A stretch of 64,000 nucleotides of DNA from DATLLN01 sp963720885. Lineage in GTDB: Bacteria; Actinomycetota; Thermoleophilia; Gaiellales; JAICJC01. A program made the position numbers and the translations under genes. Shown piece after piece: positions 26,444 to 35,357 of the stretch; position 1 is the first letter of the stretch, and the number at the start of each line of letters is the position of its first letter. Location: NCBI GenBank assembly GCA_963720885.1, contig CAVRGW010000001.1, positions 1 to 64,000 on the forward strand, written 5' to 3'. The notes beneath the pieces are model-generated. The model worked only from the letters and a program-made list of their open reading frames with translations, was not told the origin of the DNA and searched no databases.

Positions 26444-26716
26444 ATGCTGCTCGCAACAACACAGGTCGAGGACTTCGACCGCTTCCTGGATGTGTTCTCG
26501 AACGCCGGCGCGGAGAAGCGCCAGCAGCACGGATCGAAGGGTGCCATCGTCTTTCGCGATCCATCCGAAGCCGACCGCGTCTGGGTCGTCTTCGACTGGG
26601 ATCAGCAGGGCTGGCAGAGCTTCGTGTCTGACCCGGAGGTGCCGCCGATCATGAAGGAAGCAGGGCACAAGGGGAAGCCGCAGGCGGCGGCGTTCGCCGG
26701 ACGCTGCGCGGCCTGA
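26444..26716 (+). CDS. Small conserved hypothetical protein
   Basis: 90 residues from ATG 26,444; GGAG eight bases upstream supports this start over an ATG twelve bases earlier. MLLATTQVEDFDRFLDVF, KGAIVFRDPSEADRVWVVFD, WDQQGWQSFVSDPEVPPIMK look like a dimeric alpha/beta-barrel (ABM-like) stress protein as found in many actinobacteria. Probably co-transcribed with the amide-binding protein gene; a hairpin terminator follows 15 bases after the stop. Confidence 0.65.
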   Translation: MLLATTQVEDFDRFLDVFSNAGAEKRQQHGSKGAIVFRDPSEADRVWVVFDWDQQGWQSFVSDPEVPPIMKEAGHKGKPQAAAFAGRCAA

Positions 26717-26731
26717 GCCACCCGGGATCCC

Positions 26732-26765
26732 CGAGCGGCGCCGACACACCCGTCGGCGCCGCTCG
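26732..26765. terminator. Hairpin terminator between convergent genes
   Basis: Fourteen-base perfect arms (CGAGCGGCGCCGAC and complement) with a six-base loop, located between genes ending at 26,716 (plus) and 26,780 (minus). Confidence 0.75.
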
Positions 26766-26779
26766 CGGTGGCACAGGGT

Positions 26780-27031
26780 CTAGCCGAGAGTGGTGCCGGC
26801 CGGGTCGCGGGCGATCGCCTCGGCGGCCCCGGCGCCGGACTCGTCCCCGGAGCCGAGCGCGCGCTCCATGATGATCGCTCGGCCCTCGGCACCGTCGCTC
26901 ACGGCGATGACCCGGAACCCTTCGCGCCCCCGGGCGTTCAGCCCCTCGCGCAGCGCCGCCCACTCCTCACCGGCGGCGTTCCTCCCGGCTCCGCGGGTCA
27001 CAACGACCGGCACGACCTCGTACTCGAACAT
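26780..27031 (-). CDS. DUF4177-like small protein
   Basis: 83 residues from ATG 27,031. MFEYEVVPVVVTRGAG, then EEWAALREGLNARGREGFRV and IAVSDGAEGRAIIMERAL match the DUF4177 pattern (YEYKVV...LNxxGxEGWELVxV). These are small cytoplasmic proteins of unknown function. The C-terminal 20 residues are Ala/Gly-rich and may be disordered. Confidence 0.65.
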   Translation of the reverse strand: MFEYEVVPVVVTRGAGRNAAGEEWAALREGLNARGREGFRVIAVSDGAEGRAIIMERALGSGDESGAGAAEAIARDPAGTTLG

Positions 27032-27132
27032 CTCGTCCTCTCGTCGACGACACGCGGATCGTACAAGCCGCCCGTCCCCGGCTCCGTGCGAGGTCAAGCG
27101 ACCCGCCGGATGGGAGAGCTGTCCGGGGACGG

Positions 27133-27348
27133 ATGGACACGCAGCTGCTGATCGCACGCCGGGACGAGCTGGGAGCAATCGAGGCGTTCCTCGATGGCAC
27201 CGGCGCGCTCAGCGGCCCCACCGCCGGGCGTGCGACCAGCACCATCATGCCTCTGGCGAGCGCGGCGGCGACGCGCTCGCCCGCGCGGTGCTCGCCCGCA
27301 CAGAGCACGAGAGCGTCGTCCTGCTGGACGATGGCTGAGTGTGGACAA
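27133..27348 (+). pseudogene. Possible fragment of a LuxR-family ATPase regulator
   Basis: The first 20 residues, MDTQLLIARRDELGAIEAFL, resemble the very N-terminus of large LuxR-type regulators with an AAA ATPase (LxxRxxELxxLxxxL), but the following codons lose any likeness and no Walker motif appears. Either a relic or chance similarity. Confidence 0.2.
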
Positions 27349-27370
27349 TGAGAACGAACACCGACCAGGG

Positions 27371-27694
27371 TCAGCTTGAGACCCGTGCGCCGCGCGGGGC
27401 CGAGACAACCTCGCCGGAGCGGAAGACAACCTTGCGCTCGGCCGGCACGACGCCCACGACATCCGCCACAGGCAGCGGATGCGCCCGACCAAACCGGCGC
27501 GAGCGGACGTAGAGCCGGGACGGCATGCGGCTGCCCGGGGCGAACTCGACGTGGTCGACGATCCCGAGCGGACGTTCGGCGGTAGCGGCAAGGAATCCCT
27601 CGCACTCGCACAGCACGGACTGAACCTCGTCAGGCGACCAGACCACGCCGTCGCGGGGTCCCGTCAACGCAAGTATCACGCTTCGAGGGAGCAT
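27371..27694 (-). CDS. PRC-barrel-like hypothetical protein
   Basis: 107 residues, intact. The second half, LGIVDHVEFAPGSRMPSRLY, then VRSRRFGRAHPLPVADVVGV and VPAERKVVFRSG, has the strand pattern of a PRC-barrel-like fold, where a Y/F-x-V-x ... P-x-x-x-V segment forms the small barrel. N-terminal VILALTGPRDGVVWSPDE is less typical. Divergent from the ABC transporter operon. Function unknown. Confidence 0.5.
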   Translation of the reverse strand: MLPRSVILALTGPRDGVVWSPDEVQSVLCECEGFLAATAERPLGIVDHVEFAPGSRMPSRLYVRSRRFGRAHPLPVADVVGVVPAERKVVFRSGEVVSAPRGARVSS

Positions 27695-27855
27695 CGATTT
27701 CCGACCTCTCGATCCACGATCTGTCGGGGATCGTGTCCGCTGACCCGTCTCGCGGCATCGGTGTGATCACGGCTATCGATGCGTGGAAAACCCGCAACTC
27801 CGAGATTCCATGATGGCGCGATCCGTCGCAGCGAGTGGTCTACCGTCCGGCTCAC

Positions 27856-28794
27856 GTGGATGCGATCCAGATCAACGGCCTGGTCAAGCGGTATGCACGC
27901 GATGCGCCGAACGCCGTCGACGGCGTCGATCTGGACATCCACAGTGGCGAGCTGTTTGGACTGCTTGGGCCGAACGGTGCCGGCAAGACGACGATGGTCG
28001 GCGTGGCGACGACACGCGTGCGGCTGACCGAGGGCCGCGTTGTCGTCGGCGGCGTCGACGTGAGGCACGACCCCGTGGGCGTGAAGCGGCTGATCGGCGT
28101 CGTCACGCAGCACAACACCCTCGACAGGGCGTGCACGGTCTGGGAGAACCTGTACTACCACTGCCGGTTCTTCGGAATGCGGGCGGCGGACTCGCGCGTC
28201 CGCGCCGCGGAGCTGCTCGACGCCTTTGCGCTGAGCGACCGCCGCGCCTCGATGGTCACCGATCTCTCCGGCGGGATGGCGCAGCGGCTGCAGGTGGCAC
28301 GGGCGATCGCCCACCGGCCGCAGGTGCTGTTTCTCGACGAACCCACCGCCGGTCTCGATCCTCAGGGCAGGATCGCCCTGTGGACGACGCTCTCGGAGCT
28401 CCGCCGGCGCGAGGGCCTGACCATCCTGCTGACCACCCACTACATGGAGGAGGCCGAGCGGCTCTGCGAACGGATCGCGGTCATCGATCACGGGAAGCTG
28501 CTGATCACGGACACGCCCGATGCGCTGAAGTCGGCGACGGGTGCCGACACGGTGATCGAGCTCGCGGTCGACCGTCCCGATGACGAGCTCATCGGTGTAC
28601 TCGGCGGGCTCGCCGGAGTGGACAGCGTGGAGTCAGCCGACGGGCGCGTGCGGGTGATGGCGCGGCGCACCGACGGACTCCTGCCGCAGGTGCTCGCGGC
28701 GGCAACGGCGAAGGGGCTGCGTGACCTGTCCGTCAGCGAGCCGACGCTCGAGACGGTGTTCATCAATCTCACCGGCCGGGGACTCCGTGATTGA
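27856..28794 (+). CDS. ABC transporter ATP-binding protein, DrrA type
   Basis: ATPase of a drug/lipid exporter. 312 residues from GTG 27,856 (a GTG 21 bases upstream is also in frame). Walker A GPNGAGKTT, Q-loop VTQHN, signature LSGGMAQRLQ, Walker B VLFLDEP and H-loop LTTHYMEEA are all present. The C-terminal domain of about 90 residues (IELAVDRPDDELIGVLGGLA) and the closing TLETVFINLTGRGLRD are typical of the DrrA/daunorubicin-resistance subgroup. It overlaps the permease gene by eight bases, so translation is coupled. Confidence 0.93.
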   Translation: MDAIQINGLVKRYARDAPNAVDGVDLDIHSGELFGLLGPNGAGKTTMVGVATTRVRLTEGRVVVGGVDVRHDPVGVKRLIGVVTQHNTLDRACTVWENLYYHCRFFGMRAADSRVRAAELLDAFALSDRRASMVTDLSGGMAQRLQVARAIAHRPQVLFLDEPTAGLDPQGRIALWTTLSELRRREGLTILLTTHYMEEAERLCERIAVIDHGKLLITDTPDALKSATGADTVIELAVDRPDDELIGVLGGLAGVDSVESADGRVRVMARRTDGLLPQVLAAATAKGLRDLSVSEPTLETVFINLTGRGLRD

Positions 28795-29596
28795 CGCACT
28801 GCCCCTGACCGTCCGATCGCTCTGGGGACTCCTGCTGCGCGACACCCGCGTGCTGTTCCGCGAGTTCGTGCCGTTCCTGCTGCGGACCCTGATGAATCCG
28901 CTGCTGTTCGTGTTCGTGTTCACCTACGTGCTCCCGACGATCGGGCAGAGCGGGTTCGGCGCCGGCTCCCCCTCCTCGGCGGCCTTCTCCACCGTGCTCC
29001 TCCCCGGCCTGATCGCCGTCGCGATCTTCTTCCAGGGCATCGCGGCGGTCGCGCTTCCTCTCGCCACCGAGCTCGGAGCCGGGCGAGAGATCGAGGACCG
29101 GCTGATGGCGCCCGTGCCGATCTGGGTCGTCGCCGGCGAGAAGGTGCTGTTCAGCGCAGTGCAGAGCATCATCGCCGCGATCGCCGTGTTCCCCCTCGTC
29201 TACTGGATACCCGCGCACCCGCCGGCCGTGGCCATCGACTGGCCGCTGCTGGTGGTGGTCGTGCTGATCGCCAGCCTGTCCGCCGGCTCGATGGGGCTCG
29301 TGCTGGGTACCGTCGTGCCGCCGCGCCAGATCGGACTGCTGTTCTCGATCGTCGTCATCCCGGTCACGTTCCTGGGTTGCGTCTACTACCCGTGGGCGAC
29401 GCTCGAGCCGATCCGCTGGCTCCAGATCACCGTGCTCGTGAACCCGCTGGTGTACGTCACGGAGGGGTTGCGCGCCGCGCTCACGCCGAGCGTTCCGCAC
29501 ATGCGCATCGCGGTCATCCTGGCGGCCATGCTCGCAGCGCTGGCCGTCCTGACGTGGCTCGGCGTCCGCGGCTTCACCCGCCGCGTCATCACCTGA
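28787..29596 (+). CDS. ABC-2 type permease
   Basis: Membrane partner of the ATPase just upstream. 269 residues from GTG 28,787, which overlaps the end of the ATPase gene. Six hydrophobic segments are visible, including LLFVFVFTYVLPTIGQ, LLPGLIAVAIFFQGIAAVAL and LGTVVPPRQIGLLFSIVVIP. The ABC-2 signature follows as VTFLGCVYYPWATLEPIRWL then NPLVYVTEGLRAAL. The pair forms a complete DrrAB-like exporter; substrate unknown. The minus-strand esterase gene converges on it with a four-base gap. Confidence 0.9.
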   Translation: MIDALPLTVRSLWGLLLRDTRVLFREFVPFLLRTLMNPLLFVFVFTYVLPTIGQSGFGAGSPSSAAFSTVLLPGLIAVAIFFQGIAAVALPLATELGAGREIEDRLMAPVPIWVVAGEKVLFSAVQSIIAAIAVFPLVYWIPAHPPAVAIDWPLLVVVVLIASLSAGSMGLVLGTVVPPRQIGLLFSIVVIPVTFLGCVYYPWATLEPIRWLQITVLVNPLVYVTEGLRAALTPSVPHMRIAVILAAMLAALAVLTWLGVRGFTRRVIT

Positions 29597-29599
29597 CGG

Positions 29600-30871
29600 T
29601 CAGATCGTCCAGGGGTACGTCTCGGGGAGCTCCCCGATCTCCCACCTGCTCGTCCGGTCGAGCGGCTCGAGGGCCGTGGTCTGATCGATGTGCACGACCA
29701 CGTCGAACTGGCGGCCGAGCGATGCATGGAAGTAGTGTGAACGACGTTCCGTCTGCGGTCGGTAGATCACGCCGATGGCGCGTTCCAGACGCTCTTCGAC
29801 GAGCCCCTCGGTGGCGACCAGGAACCGCGGACTGCCGGTCTCGTGAAACAGGTGCTCCCAGCTGCCGTGCAGCGCCGGCCGGACGCGCTTTCGGTCGGCG
29901 TCGCCGCCCCAGTTGTCGGCGGCAGTGACCGTCCCGGAGTGCGTCGTCAATCCCACCAGCAGCGTTCGTCCCGGATGCCGCTCGCGCACGAGCTGTCCCA
30001 GGTTGAGCTCGCCGCTTCGGCCGAGCTCGGTGGCCCGCGCGTCGCCGACGTGGGAGTTGTGGGCCCAGACGGCAATCCGCGCGGAGCGGGATCCCGTTCC
30101 CAGATGCGCCGCGAGCGCCTCGAGCGACTCACCCATGTGCCGGTCACGCAAGTTCCAGCTGTCGGCACCGGCGCGGAAGGCCGCACGGTAGTAGCGCTCG
30201 GCGTTGACCACCAGCCGGGCGTTCTGCTCGGCGTAGAAGGCCCGGTCCGAGTCGAGCAGACCTGCATCCGCCGCCCTCACGCCGATCCGCTGCAGCTCCA
30301 GCAGCTGCCCGACCACTTCGCGCTCGCACGACTCGCCGCCGCCGACGCCGGTCTCGTAGGCGTAGGTCTGGGGATCCGGCCCGAAGTGGTCAAAGCACGC
30401 ATACCGCTCCCGCGCCCGCTCGGCCGCTGCCGGATCGACGTCGTCGAGATAGTCGACGACCGCCTCCATCGACGTGTGCAGGCTGTAGAGATCGAGCCCG
30501 TAGAAGCCGACGGTCTGGGAGCCCGCCTCCAGGTGGTCGTTCCAGCCGCGCAGCCAGTCGACGAACTCCGCGACGTCGGTGTTCCGCCACATCCAGGCAG
30601 GGAACCGGCGGAAGCCGGCCAGCGACTCCACCGCGTCGTCGTCATCGCTCTCGCCACGGACATAGCGGTTGACGCGGTATGCATCCGGCCAGTCGCCTTC
30701 GACGGCAACGGCATCGATGTGTCCGCCCTCGATGAGGCGCTTGGTGAGCTCGGCGCGCTCGCGATAGAACTCGTGGCTCCCATGGGTCGCCTCGCCGATC
30801 AACACGAATCGTGCCCCGGCGGCGCGCCGCACGAGTGCCGAGCGGATCGTGCGAACGGCCTCAGCGTCCAT
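29600..30871 (-). CDS. Erythromycin esterase family protein
   Basis: 423 residues from ATG 30,871. Motifs of the EreA-like superfamily are clear: LIGEATHGSHEFYRERAELT with the catalytic-site Glu and His, VAVEGDWPDAYRVNRYV, GFYGLDLYSLHTSMEAVVDY and IAVWAHNSHVGDARAT. True macrolide esterases are a small subset; many soil homologues act on unknown esters. The start overlaps the stop of the upstream phosphoribosyltransferase-hydrolase gene by 11 bases, so both are made together. Such pairs of Ere-like and PRTase-hydrolase genes recur in actinobacteria and proteobacteria. Confidence 0.88.
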   Translation of the reverse strand: MDAEAVRTIRSALVRRAAGARFVLIGEATHGSHEFYRERAELTKRLIEGGHIDAVAVEGDWPDAYRVNRYVRGESDDDDAVESLAGFRRFPAWMWRNTDVAEFVDWLRGWNDHLEAGSQTVGFYGLDLYSLHTSMEAVVDYLDDVDPAAAERARERYACFDHFGPDPQTYAYETGVGGGESCEREVVGQLLELQRIGVRAADAGLLDSDRAFYAEQNARLVVNAERYYRAAFRAGADSWNLRDRHMGESLEALAAHLGTGSRSARIAVWAHNSHVGDARATELGRSGELNLGQLVRERHPGRTLLVGLTTHSGTVTAADNWGGDADRKRVRPALHGSWEHLFHETGSPRFLVATEGLVEERLERAIGVIYRPQTERRSHYFHASLGRQFDVVVHIDQTTALEPLDRTSRWEIGELPETYPWTI

Positions 30872-32198
30872 CCGCCGCTCCCGGCAGGTAGTGCGTGAAC
30901 CAGGCTGTTGCAAGCGCGATCACCCGGTCGAGAGCCCCGGGTTCCTCGAACAGATGCCCGGCACCGGGAACCACTTCGAGTCGCTTGACCGAGCGGAGCG
31001 AGTCAAGCGCACGGCGATTCAGCTCGAGCACCTGACGATCATCGCCCCCGACGATCAGCAGCGTCGGCGCCTGCACCCGCGCGATCGAATCGCCCGCAAG
31101 GTCCGGGCGGCCCCCGCGCGACACGATCGCGCCCACGGCTCTGGTACGGACTGAGGCCGCAGCAATCGCCGCGGCAGCGCCGGTGCTGGCGCCGAACAGC
31201 CCGACCTGCGACGACGGGACCTCGGAGTCCAGCCAATCGATGGCAGCGGTCACACGCTGCGTGAGCAGCGGAATGTCGAATCGGAGCCGAGGATCCGCGC
31301 TGCCGGCGGGCTCCTCAGCAGGACTCAGCAAGTCGATGAGAAGCGTCCCCAAGCCCGCGCGATTCAACGCCTCGGCCACACGAACGTTCCGCGGGCTGCG
31401 CCGGCTGGAGCCACTGCCGTGGGCGAACGCCACAATGCCCGGTGCGCCGGCCGGAACCACGAGGTCGCCCGTCAGCACGACGTCGCCGGCAGGGATGACG
31501 ACCGGGCGCGGGGCGGCGCCGGCGCCCGCCGATGCGAGGGCTGTGAGCACCTCCGCATCGGTGGTGGGCGAGAAGTCGAGGTACCACTCTCCGACCGCCC
31601 GGAACCGATCCGGGACGACGCAGGCAACCACCTCGTCCGCGACACGGCTCAGCTGGGCGACCGGCGGATGCGCCGCCACCGGAACGGCGACGATGATCCG
31701 GGTCGGATGACGGCGACGGATCGCGACCACCGCCGCATGCATCGTCGCACCGGTCGCCAGCCCGTCGTCGACCACGATCACTGTCCGGCCCTCGACCGCG
31801 GCGGGCGGACGGTTGCCCAAGTACGCACGTTCTCGCCGGAGGAGCTCGGCGCGCTCTCGCCCGAGGACGTCCAGCACCTGGTCACGTCGGATGCGAAGCT
31901 CCGCGATCAGCGTCTCGTCGAGAAAGACGCCGCCGCCGCTCGCGATCGCACCCATCGCGAACTCTTCGTGCCCCGGCACGCCGAGCTTGCGGACGACGCA
32001 GACGTCCAGCGGTGCGCGCAGCCTCCGGGCGACCTCGGCCGCGACCGGCACGCCGCCTCGCGGAAGCCCGAGCACCGTGACGTCGTCCCGGCCCTCGTAC
32101 GTCTGCAGTTGGGCGGCGAGCACGCGCCCCGCCTCCATACGGTCGCGAAACCGGTCGAAGTCGGGCCTCACGCTCGCAGTGGTCGTGGCCGTGGTCAC
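30861..32198 (-). CDS. Phosphoribosyltransferase-dienelactone hydrolase fusion
   Basis: About 445 residues from a GTG at 32,198; the start is uncertain because GAGAGGA touches the GTG. Domain 1 (about 10-215) is a type I phosphoribosyltransferase: LGLPRGGVPVAAEVARRL and the PRPP loop VIVVDDGLATGATMHAAV. Domain 2 (about 240-440) is an alpha/beta hydrolase of the dienelactone hydrolase kind with GIVAFAHGSGSSRRSPRN and nucleophile elbow GLFGASTGAAAA (Ser in GASTG), closing with GAGHLFEEPG. The substrate of the fusion is unknown. Downstream, the erythromycin esterase overlaps it. Confidence 0.88.
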   Translation of the reverse strand: MTTATTTASVRPDFDRFRDRMEAGRVLAAQLQTYEGRDDVTVLGLPRGGVPVAAEVARRLRAPLDVCVVRKLGVPGHEEFAMGAIASGGGVFLDETLIAELRIRRDQVLDVLGRERAELLRRERAYLGNRPPAAVEGRTVIVVDDGLATGATMHAAVVAIRRRHPTRIIVAVPVAAHPPVAQLSRVADEVVACVVPDRFRAVGEWYLDFSPTTDAEVLTALASAGAGAAPRPVVIPAGDVVLTGDLVVPAGAPGIVAFAHGSGSSRRSPRNVRVAEALNRAGLGTLLIDLLSPAEEPAGSADPRLRFDIPLLTQRVTAAIDWLDSEVPSSQVGLFGASTGAAAAIAAASVRTRAVGAIVSRGGRPDLAGDSIARVQAPTLLIVGGDDRQVLELNRRALDSLRSVKRLEVVPGAGHLFEEPGALDRVIALATAWFTHYLPGAADGR

Positions 32199-32380
32199 TC
32201 CTCTCGATCGGCACGGACATTTGGGATGCTCGCGTCGGGCGGGGCCGGCCGCATCGGTGCTGCCACGGATATCGCGGCTGCGGTATCCCCACACCATGCA
32301 CCGCCGCCCGGTTGTGCCGTAGTTGTCCGCAATCACAGTCCCGGCGAACACGGAAGCCAGAAGCCACGGATCGTGCGATC

Positions 32381-33580
32381 GTGAGTTTCGTGACTGCGCA
32401 GCACGTGCCGGACGGCGGTACTCGGCCCTCGAGCGTTGCCGAGCCGTTCAAGTCGACCGTGCGCCTCGGCAAGGTGGCCGGCGTCGAGATCGGCGTGAAC
32501 TGGACATGGCTGCTGGTGTTCGGACTGATCGTCTGGTCGCTCGCCGCCGTGGTGTTCCCGTCGGTCGCTCCCGATCGACGCCCAGCCGTCTACGCGGCCG
32601 CGGGCATCGTCGGCGCGTTGACGTTCTTCGGCTCGCTACTGCTCCACGAGCTGGGCCATGCCATCCAGGCGCGGCGCGAGGACGTCGAGATCCAGGGCAT
32701 CACTCTGTGGCTGTTCGGCGGCGTGGCGAAGTTCAGCGGTGAGTTCCCGTCGGCGGGGGCTGAGTTCCGGATCGCCATCGCGGGTCCCGTGGTCACGCTC
32801 GTGCTCGGGATCGCGTTCATCGCCAGTGCGGCTGCCTGGCCGGCGCCCGGCATCGTGCGTGGCGTGCTGGCGTGGCTGGGATACATCAACCTGATGCTGC
32901 TCGTCTTCAACATGATCCCGGCGATACCGCTTGACGGGGGGCGCGTCCTGCGCTCCGCGCTGTGGGCCCGCGACGGCAACCTTGCGAGCGCCACCCACCG
33001 TGCGACCAGGGTCGGGGCATTCCTCGCCTGGGTGCTCATCGGGTTGGGGTTGCTGCAGGCGTTCGCCGGCTTGTTCCAGGGACTCTGGTTCGCGGTGATC
33101 GGATGGTTCGTGCTCGCGGCGGGGCGCGCGGAGGAGCAGCGAGTGGTCGTCGAAGGGGCGCTGGCCGGGGTGTCGGTCGCCGAGCTGATGACCGTAGCGC
33201 CGGTCACGGTTCCCGCTCACAGCTCGCTGGCCGATGTCGCTGACTCGCTCGCCGGGACGGCTCGGCATACCGCGTATCCGGTGGCCAGCCCACACGGAAT
33301 CGTCGGCCTGCTCCCCTTCGGCACGCTCATCGACCACCCGCCACCTTCGTGGGCGACCACCGGGGTCGACGAATGCATGCTGCCGCTCGACGCGGTACCG
33401 CAGCTCGCACCGAACACATCAGCGCTCACAGCTCTCGAACAGCTCACAGCCAGCCACGTCGGGAGGGGGCTCGTCCTGGACGGAGGACGCCTCGTGGGGA
33501 TCCTCTCGATCACCGACCTCGCGCGGACGATGACGCTCGGACGCCCGCTTCACACGACACCGGGCGGCGTCGGCCGCTAG
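32381..33580 (+). CDS. Site-2 protease family zinc metalloprotease with CBS region
   Basis: About 399 residues; GTG 32,381 is one of several possible starts. A membrane-embedded M50 protease: IGVNWTWLLVFGLIVWSLAA, the zinc motif HELGH (LLLHELGHAIQARRE), and the third ligand in NMIPAIPLDGGRVLR. Six hydrophobic segments cover residues 30-260. The C-terminal 130 residues form a CBS-like pair (VAELMTVAPVTVPAHSSLAD, then VLDGGRLVGILSITDLARTM) that may bind adenine nucleotides. This is the Rip3-like group; members cleave membrane anchored anti-sigma factors, but the target is unknown here. A CBS position is shortened. Confidence 0.88.
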   Translation: MSFVTAQHVPDGGTRPSSVAEPFKSTVRLGKVAGVEIGVNWTWLLVFGLIVWSLAAVVFPSVAPDRRPAVYAAAGIVGALTFFGSLLLHELGHAIQARREDVEIQGITLWLFGGVAKFSGEFPSAGAEFRIAIAGPVVTLVLGIAFIASAAAWPAPGIVRGVLAWLGYINLMLLVFNMIPAIPLDGGRVLRSALWARDGNLASATHRATRVGAFLAWVLIGLGLLQAFAGLFQGLWFAVIGWFVLAAGRAEEQRVVVEGALAGVSVAELMTVAPVTVPAHSSLADVADSLAGTARHTAYPVASPHGIVGLLPFGTLIDHPPPSWATTGVDECMLPLDAVPQLAPNTSALTALEQLTASHVGRGLVLDGGRLVGILSITDLARTMTLGRPLHTTPGGVGR

Positions 33581-33732
33581 CTGCCGTCGTCTGATTCCAG
33601 GAGCCGCTTGAGCGTCCGCAGGTCGGCGGCGACCGCCGCCGCGTCCCGCTCGAAGTCGTCGTCGCTCACCCCGTCGCGCCGGCGCAGCGTGACCACCACC
33701 TCGCAGCCGTCCCCGTCGGGAATCACCCGCAT
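33577..33732 (-). CDS. Short SRPBCC-like C-terminal fragment, 51 residues
   Basis: An open frame MRVIPDGDGCEVVVTLRRRD then GVSDDDFERDAAAVAADLRT ending LKRLLESDDGS, just overlapping the stop of the protease gene. The sequence matches the last beta-strand and long C-terminal helix of SRPBCC (START-like) proteins. Upstream DNA holds no further SRPBCC sequence, so this is either a minimal protein or a remnant. Confidence 0.5.
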   Translation of the reverse strand: MRVIPDGDGCEVVVTLRRRDGVSDDDFERDAAAVAADLRTLKRLLESDDGS

Positions 33733-33745
33733 CGGGCGATGCTAG

Positions 33746-34522
33746 CTATCCCGGCTGCTCGCCACGCTCGGCGCTGCGCTGCTCGCGATCGGCCAGGCTG
33801 AACAGGACGAAGCCGATCATCGTCAGGAAGACCACCGCCTGCTCGGTGTTCATGATGATGCCCCCGAGGTTCTGATCCTCGGCCGCCGAGATGCCGCGCA
33901 GCCGCGGAACCTCGGTGTAGTACGTATAGAACGGGTCCGGGATGAACGTGAACGCCAGGCCCAGGAACGACGCGGCGACGAAGGCGATCACCAGGTAGGG
34001 AACGAGCACGGCGGGCGAGCGGTCCCACCACTTCGACCGCACCACCGGCGCCCAAAACAGGAAGCCGGCGACCACCAGCACCAGGTGCTCGGCGTTCAGC
34101 CACGCCGGGTGCCGCAGCGCGTACTGGTACGCGGGCGCGAAGTGGACGCCGTACCACGCCGCCAGCCACAGCATCAGCAGCAGCGGGAACGCGGCGATCA
34201 CCCGCTCGATCACCGGGAAGCGCGCCTCCGCGGCCTCCCACATCGACCGGTTCAGCCCGAGAAGCACGAGCAGCGGGGCGATATCCGCCATCAGCGCGTT
34301 CTGCGCCAGGTGGGCCATCAGCAGGTAGTGCACCGCCAGCGTCTCCAGCGGCGAGTTGACCGAGAGCACGATCAGCGCGATGCCGACGGCGAACGACGCG
34401 ATTCGCCACCCGCCCGGACGGTGGATGCGCGCGGCGCTGACGTAGACCACCGTCGCGACCAGGCCGAGCACGGCGAACAGCGGCTCGAACGTGAACGACG
34501 AGGGGTCGGGCGGGGCGCTCAT
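33746..34522 (-). CDS. CtaG/caa3-type cytochrome oxidase assembly protein
   Basis: 258 residues from ATG 34,522. Seven hydrophobic segments of the PF09678 family, with conserved His/Asn/Pro positions LAVHYLLMAHLAQNALMADI, APLLVLLGLNRSMW, and NAEHLVLVVAGFLFWAPVV. FIPDPFYTYYTEVPRLRGIS and DQNLGGIIMN (a DQxxGG motif) are characteristic. The family is thought to deliver copper to caa3-type oxidase. The gene is divergent from a homologue at 34,558 with only 35 bases between starts. No oxidase subunit genes are in view. Confidence 0.85.
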   Translation of the reverse strand: MSAPPDPSSFTFEPLFAVLGLVATVVYVSAARIHRPGGWRIASFAVGIALIVLSVNSPLETLAVHYLLMAHLAQNALMADIAPLLVLLGLNRSMWEAAEARFPVIERVIAAFPLLLMLWLAAWYGVHFAPAYQYALRHPAWLNAEHLVLVVAGFLFWAPVVRSKWWDRSPAVLVPYLVIAFVAASFLGLAFTFIPDPFYTYYTEVPRLRGISAAEDQNLGGIIMNTEQAVVFLTMIGFVLFSLADREQRSAERGEQPG

Positions 34523-34557
34523 CGGCCGTCGGCCGCCGCGCGGTAGCCTCGGGAGCG

Positions 34558-35328
34558 ATGGTCCACCCGTGGCACTTCTCCGGCGACTGGGAGTGGGCGC
34601 TCGCGATCGTCGTGTTCGCGGTCGACTACGCCCTGGTGGCGCGCCACCTCGCCCGCACAGGGCGACCGGTGCCGGCGCGTCACGTGCTGGCGTTCGCCGG
34701 CGGGCTGGCGCTGATCGCACTTGCCCTGCTGTCGCCGATCGAGCATCTCGCACTCACCTCGATGCTCAGCTTCCACCTGCTCCAGAACGTGATCATCGCA
34801 GACTGGGCGCCGCCCCTGCTCCTGCTCGGCCTGACCGCGCCGATGATCGCGGCCGTCGGCCGCCCGAGGGCCGTCCGCTGGGCGGTGCGGCCGCAGGTGG
34901 CGCTCCCGGTCTGGCTGGTCACGTGGTACGTGATCCACCTACCGGTTGTGTACGACTACGCGCTGCGAAACCGCGCGGTGCTGGGGGTTGAACACCTGGC
35001 GTTCATCGTCGCCGGGCTGATGTTCTGGTGGCCCGACATCGTCCCCGGCTCGCTGACCCAGCGCGGGCGCGTGGTCTACCTGTTCATCGCGATGGTGGCG
35101 ATGATGCCGCTCAGCTTCGCGATCGCGCTGATCGACCACCCGCTCTACGACTTCTACCGCGACACCCCCAAGCTGTGGGATCTCAGCACGATGGCCGATC
35201 AGCGGATCGGCGGCGCCGTGACACTGATCGCCGAGACGATCGTGCTGACCATCGCGCTCTTGATCGCCGCTCGGGGCGTCGTCCGCGAGGCGCGCGAGCT
35301 GCCCGCGGCCCGGCCCGAGACGCGCTGA
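34558..35328 (+). CDS. CtaG/caa3-type cytochrome oxidase assembly protein, second copy
   Basis: 256 residues. It shares the topology and motifs of its divergent neighbour: LTSMLSFHLLQNVIIADWAP, LLLLGLTAPMI, GVEHLAFIVAGLMFWWPDIV, LIDHPLYDFYRDTPKLWDLS and DQRIGGAVTLIAE. The DQxxGG and HLxFIVAGLxFWxP blocks align with the copy at 33,746. The two proteins are clearly paralogous but not near-identical, so the duplication is old. They may work as a heterodimer or serve two oxidases. A palindromic repeat array follows the gene. Confidence 0.85.
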   Translation: MVHPWHFSGDWEWALAIVVFAVDYALVARHLARTGRPVPARHVLAFAGGLALIALALLSPIEHLALTSMLSFHLLQNVIIADWAPPLLLLGLTAPMIAAVGRPRAVRWAVRPQVALPVWLVTWYVIHLPVVYDYALRNRAVLGVEHLAFIVAGLMFWWPDIVPGSLTQRGRVVYLFIAMVAMMPLSFAIALIDHPLYDFYRDTPKLWDLSTMADQRIGGAVTLIAETIVLTIALLIAARGVVREARELPAARPETR

Positions 35329-35357
35329 CACCCGCGCCGGGGACGCGCGGCGGGTGG

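Noticed and set aside
30861..32198. Frameshifted fusion of two separate genes
   Set aside because: The two domains are in one continuous frame with a linker; PRTase-hydrolase fusions of this order are known, so no indel is needed.
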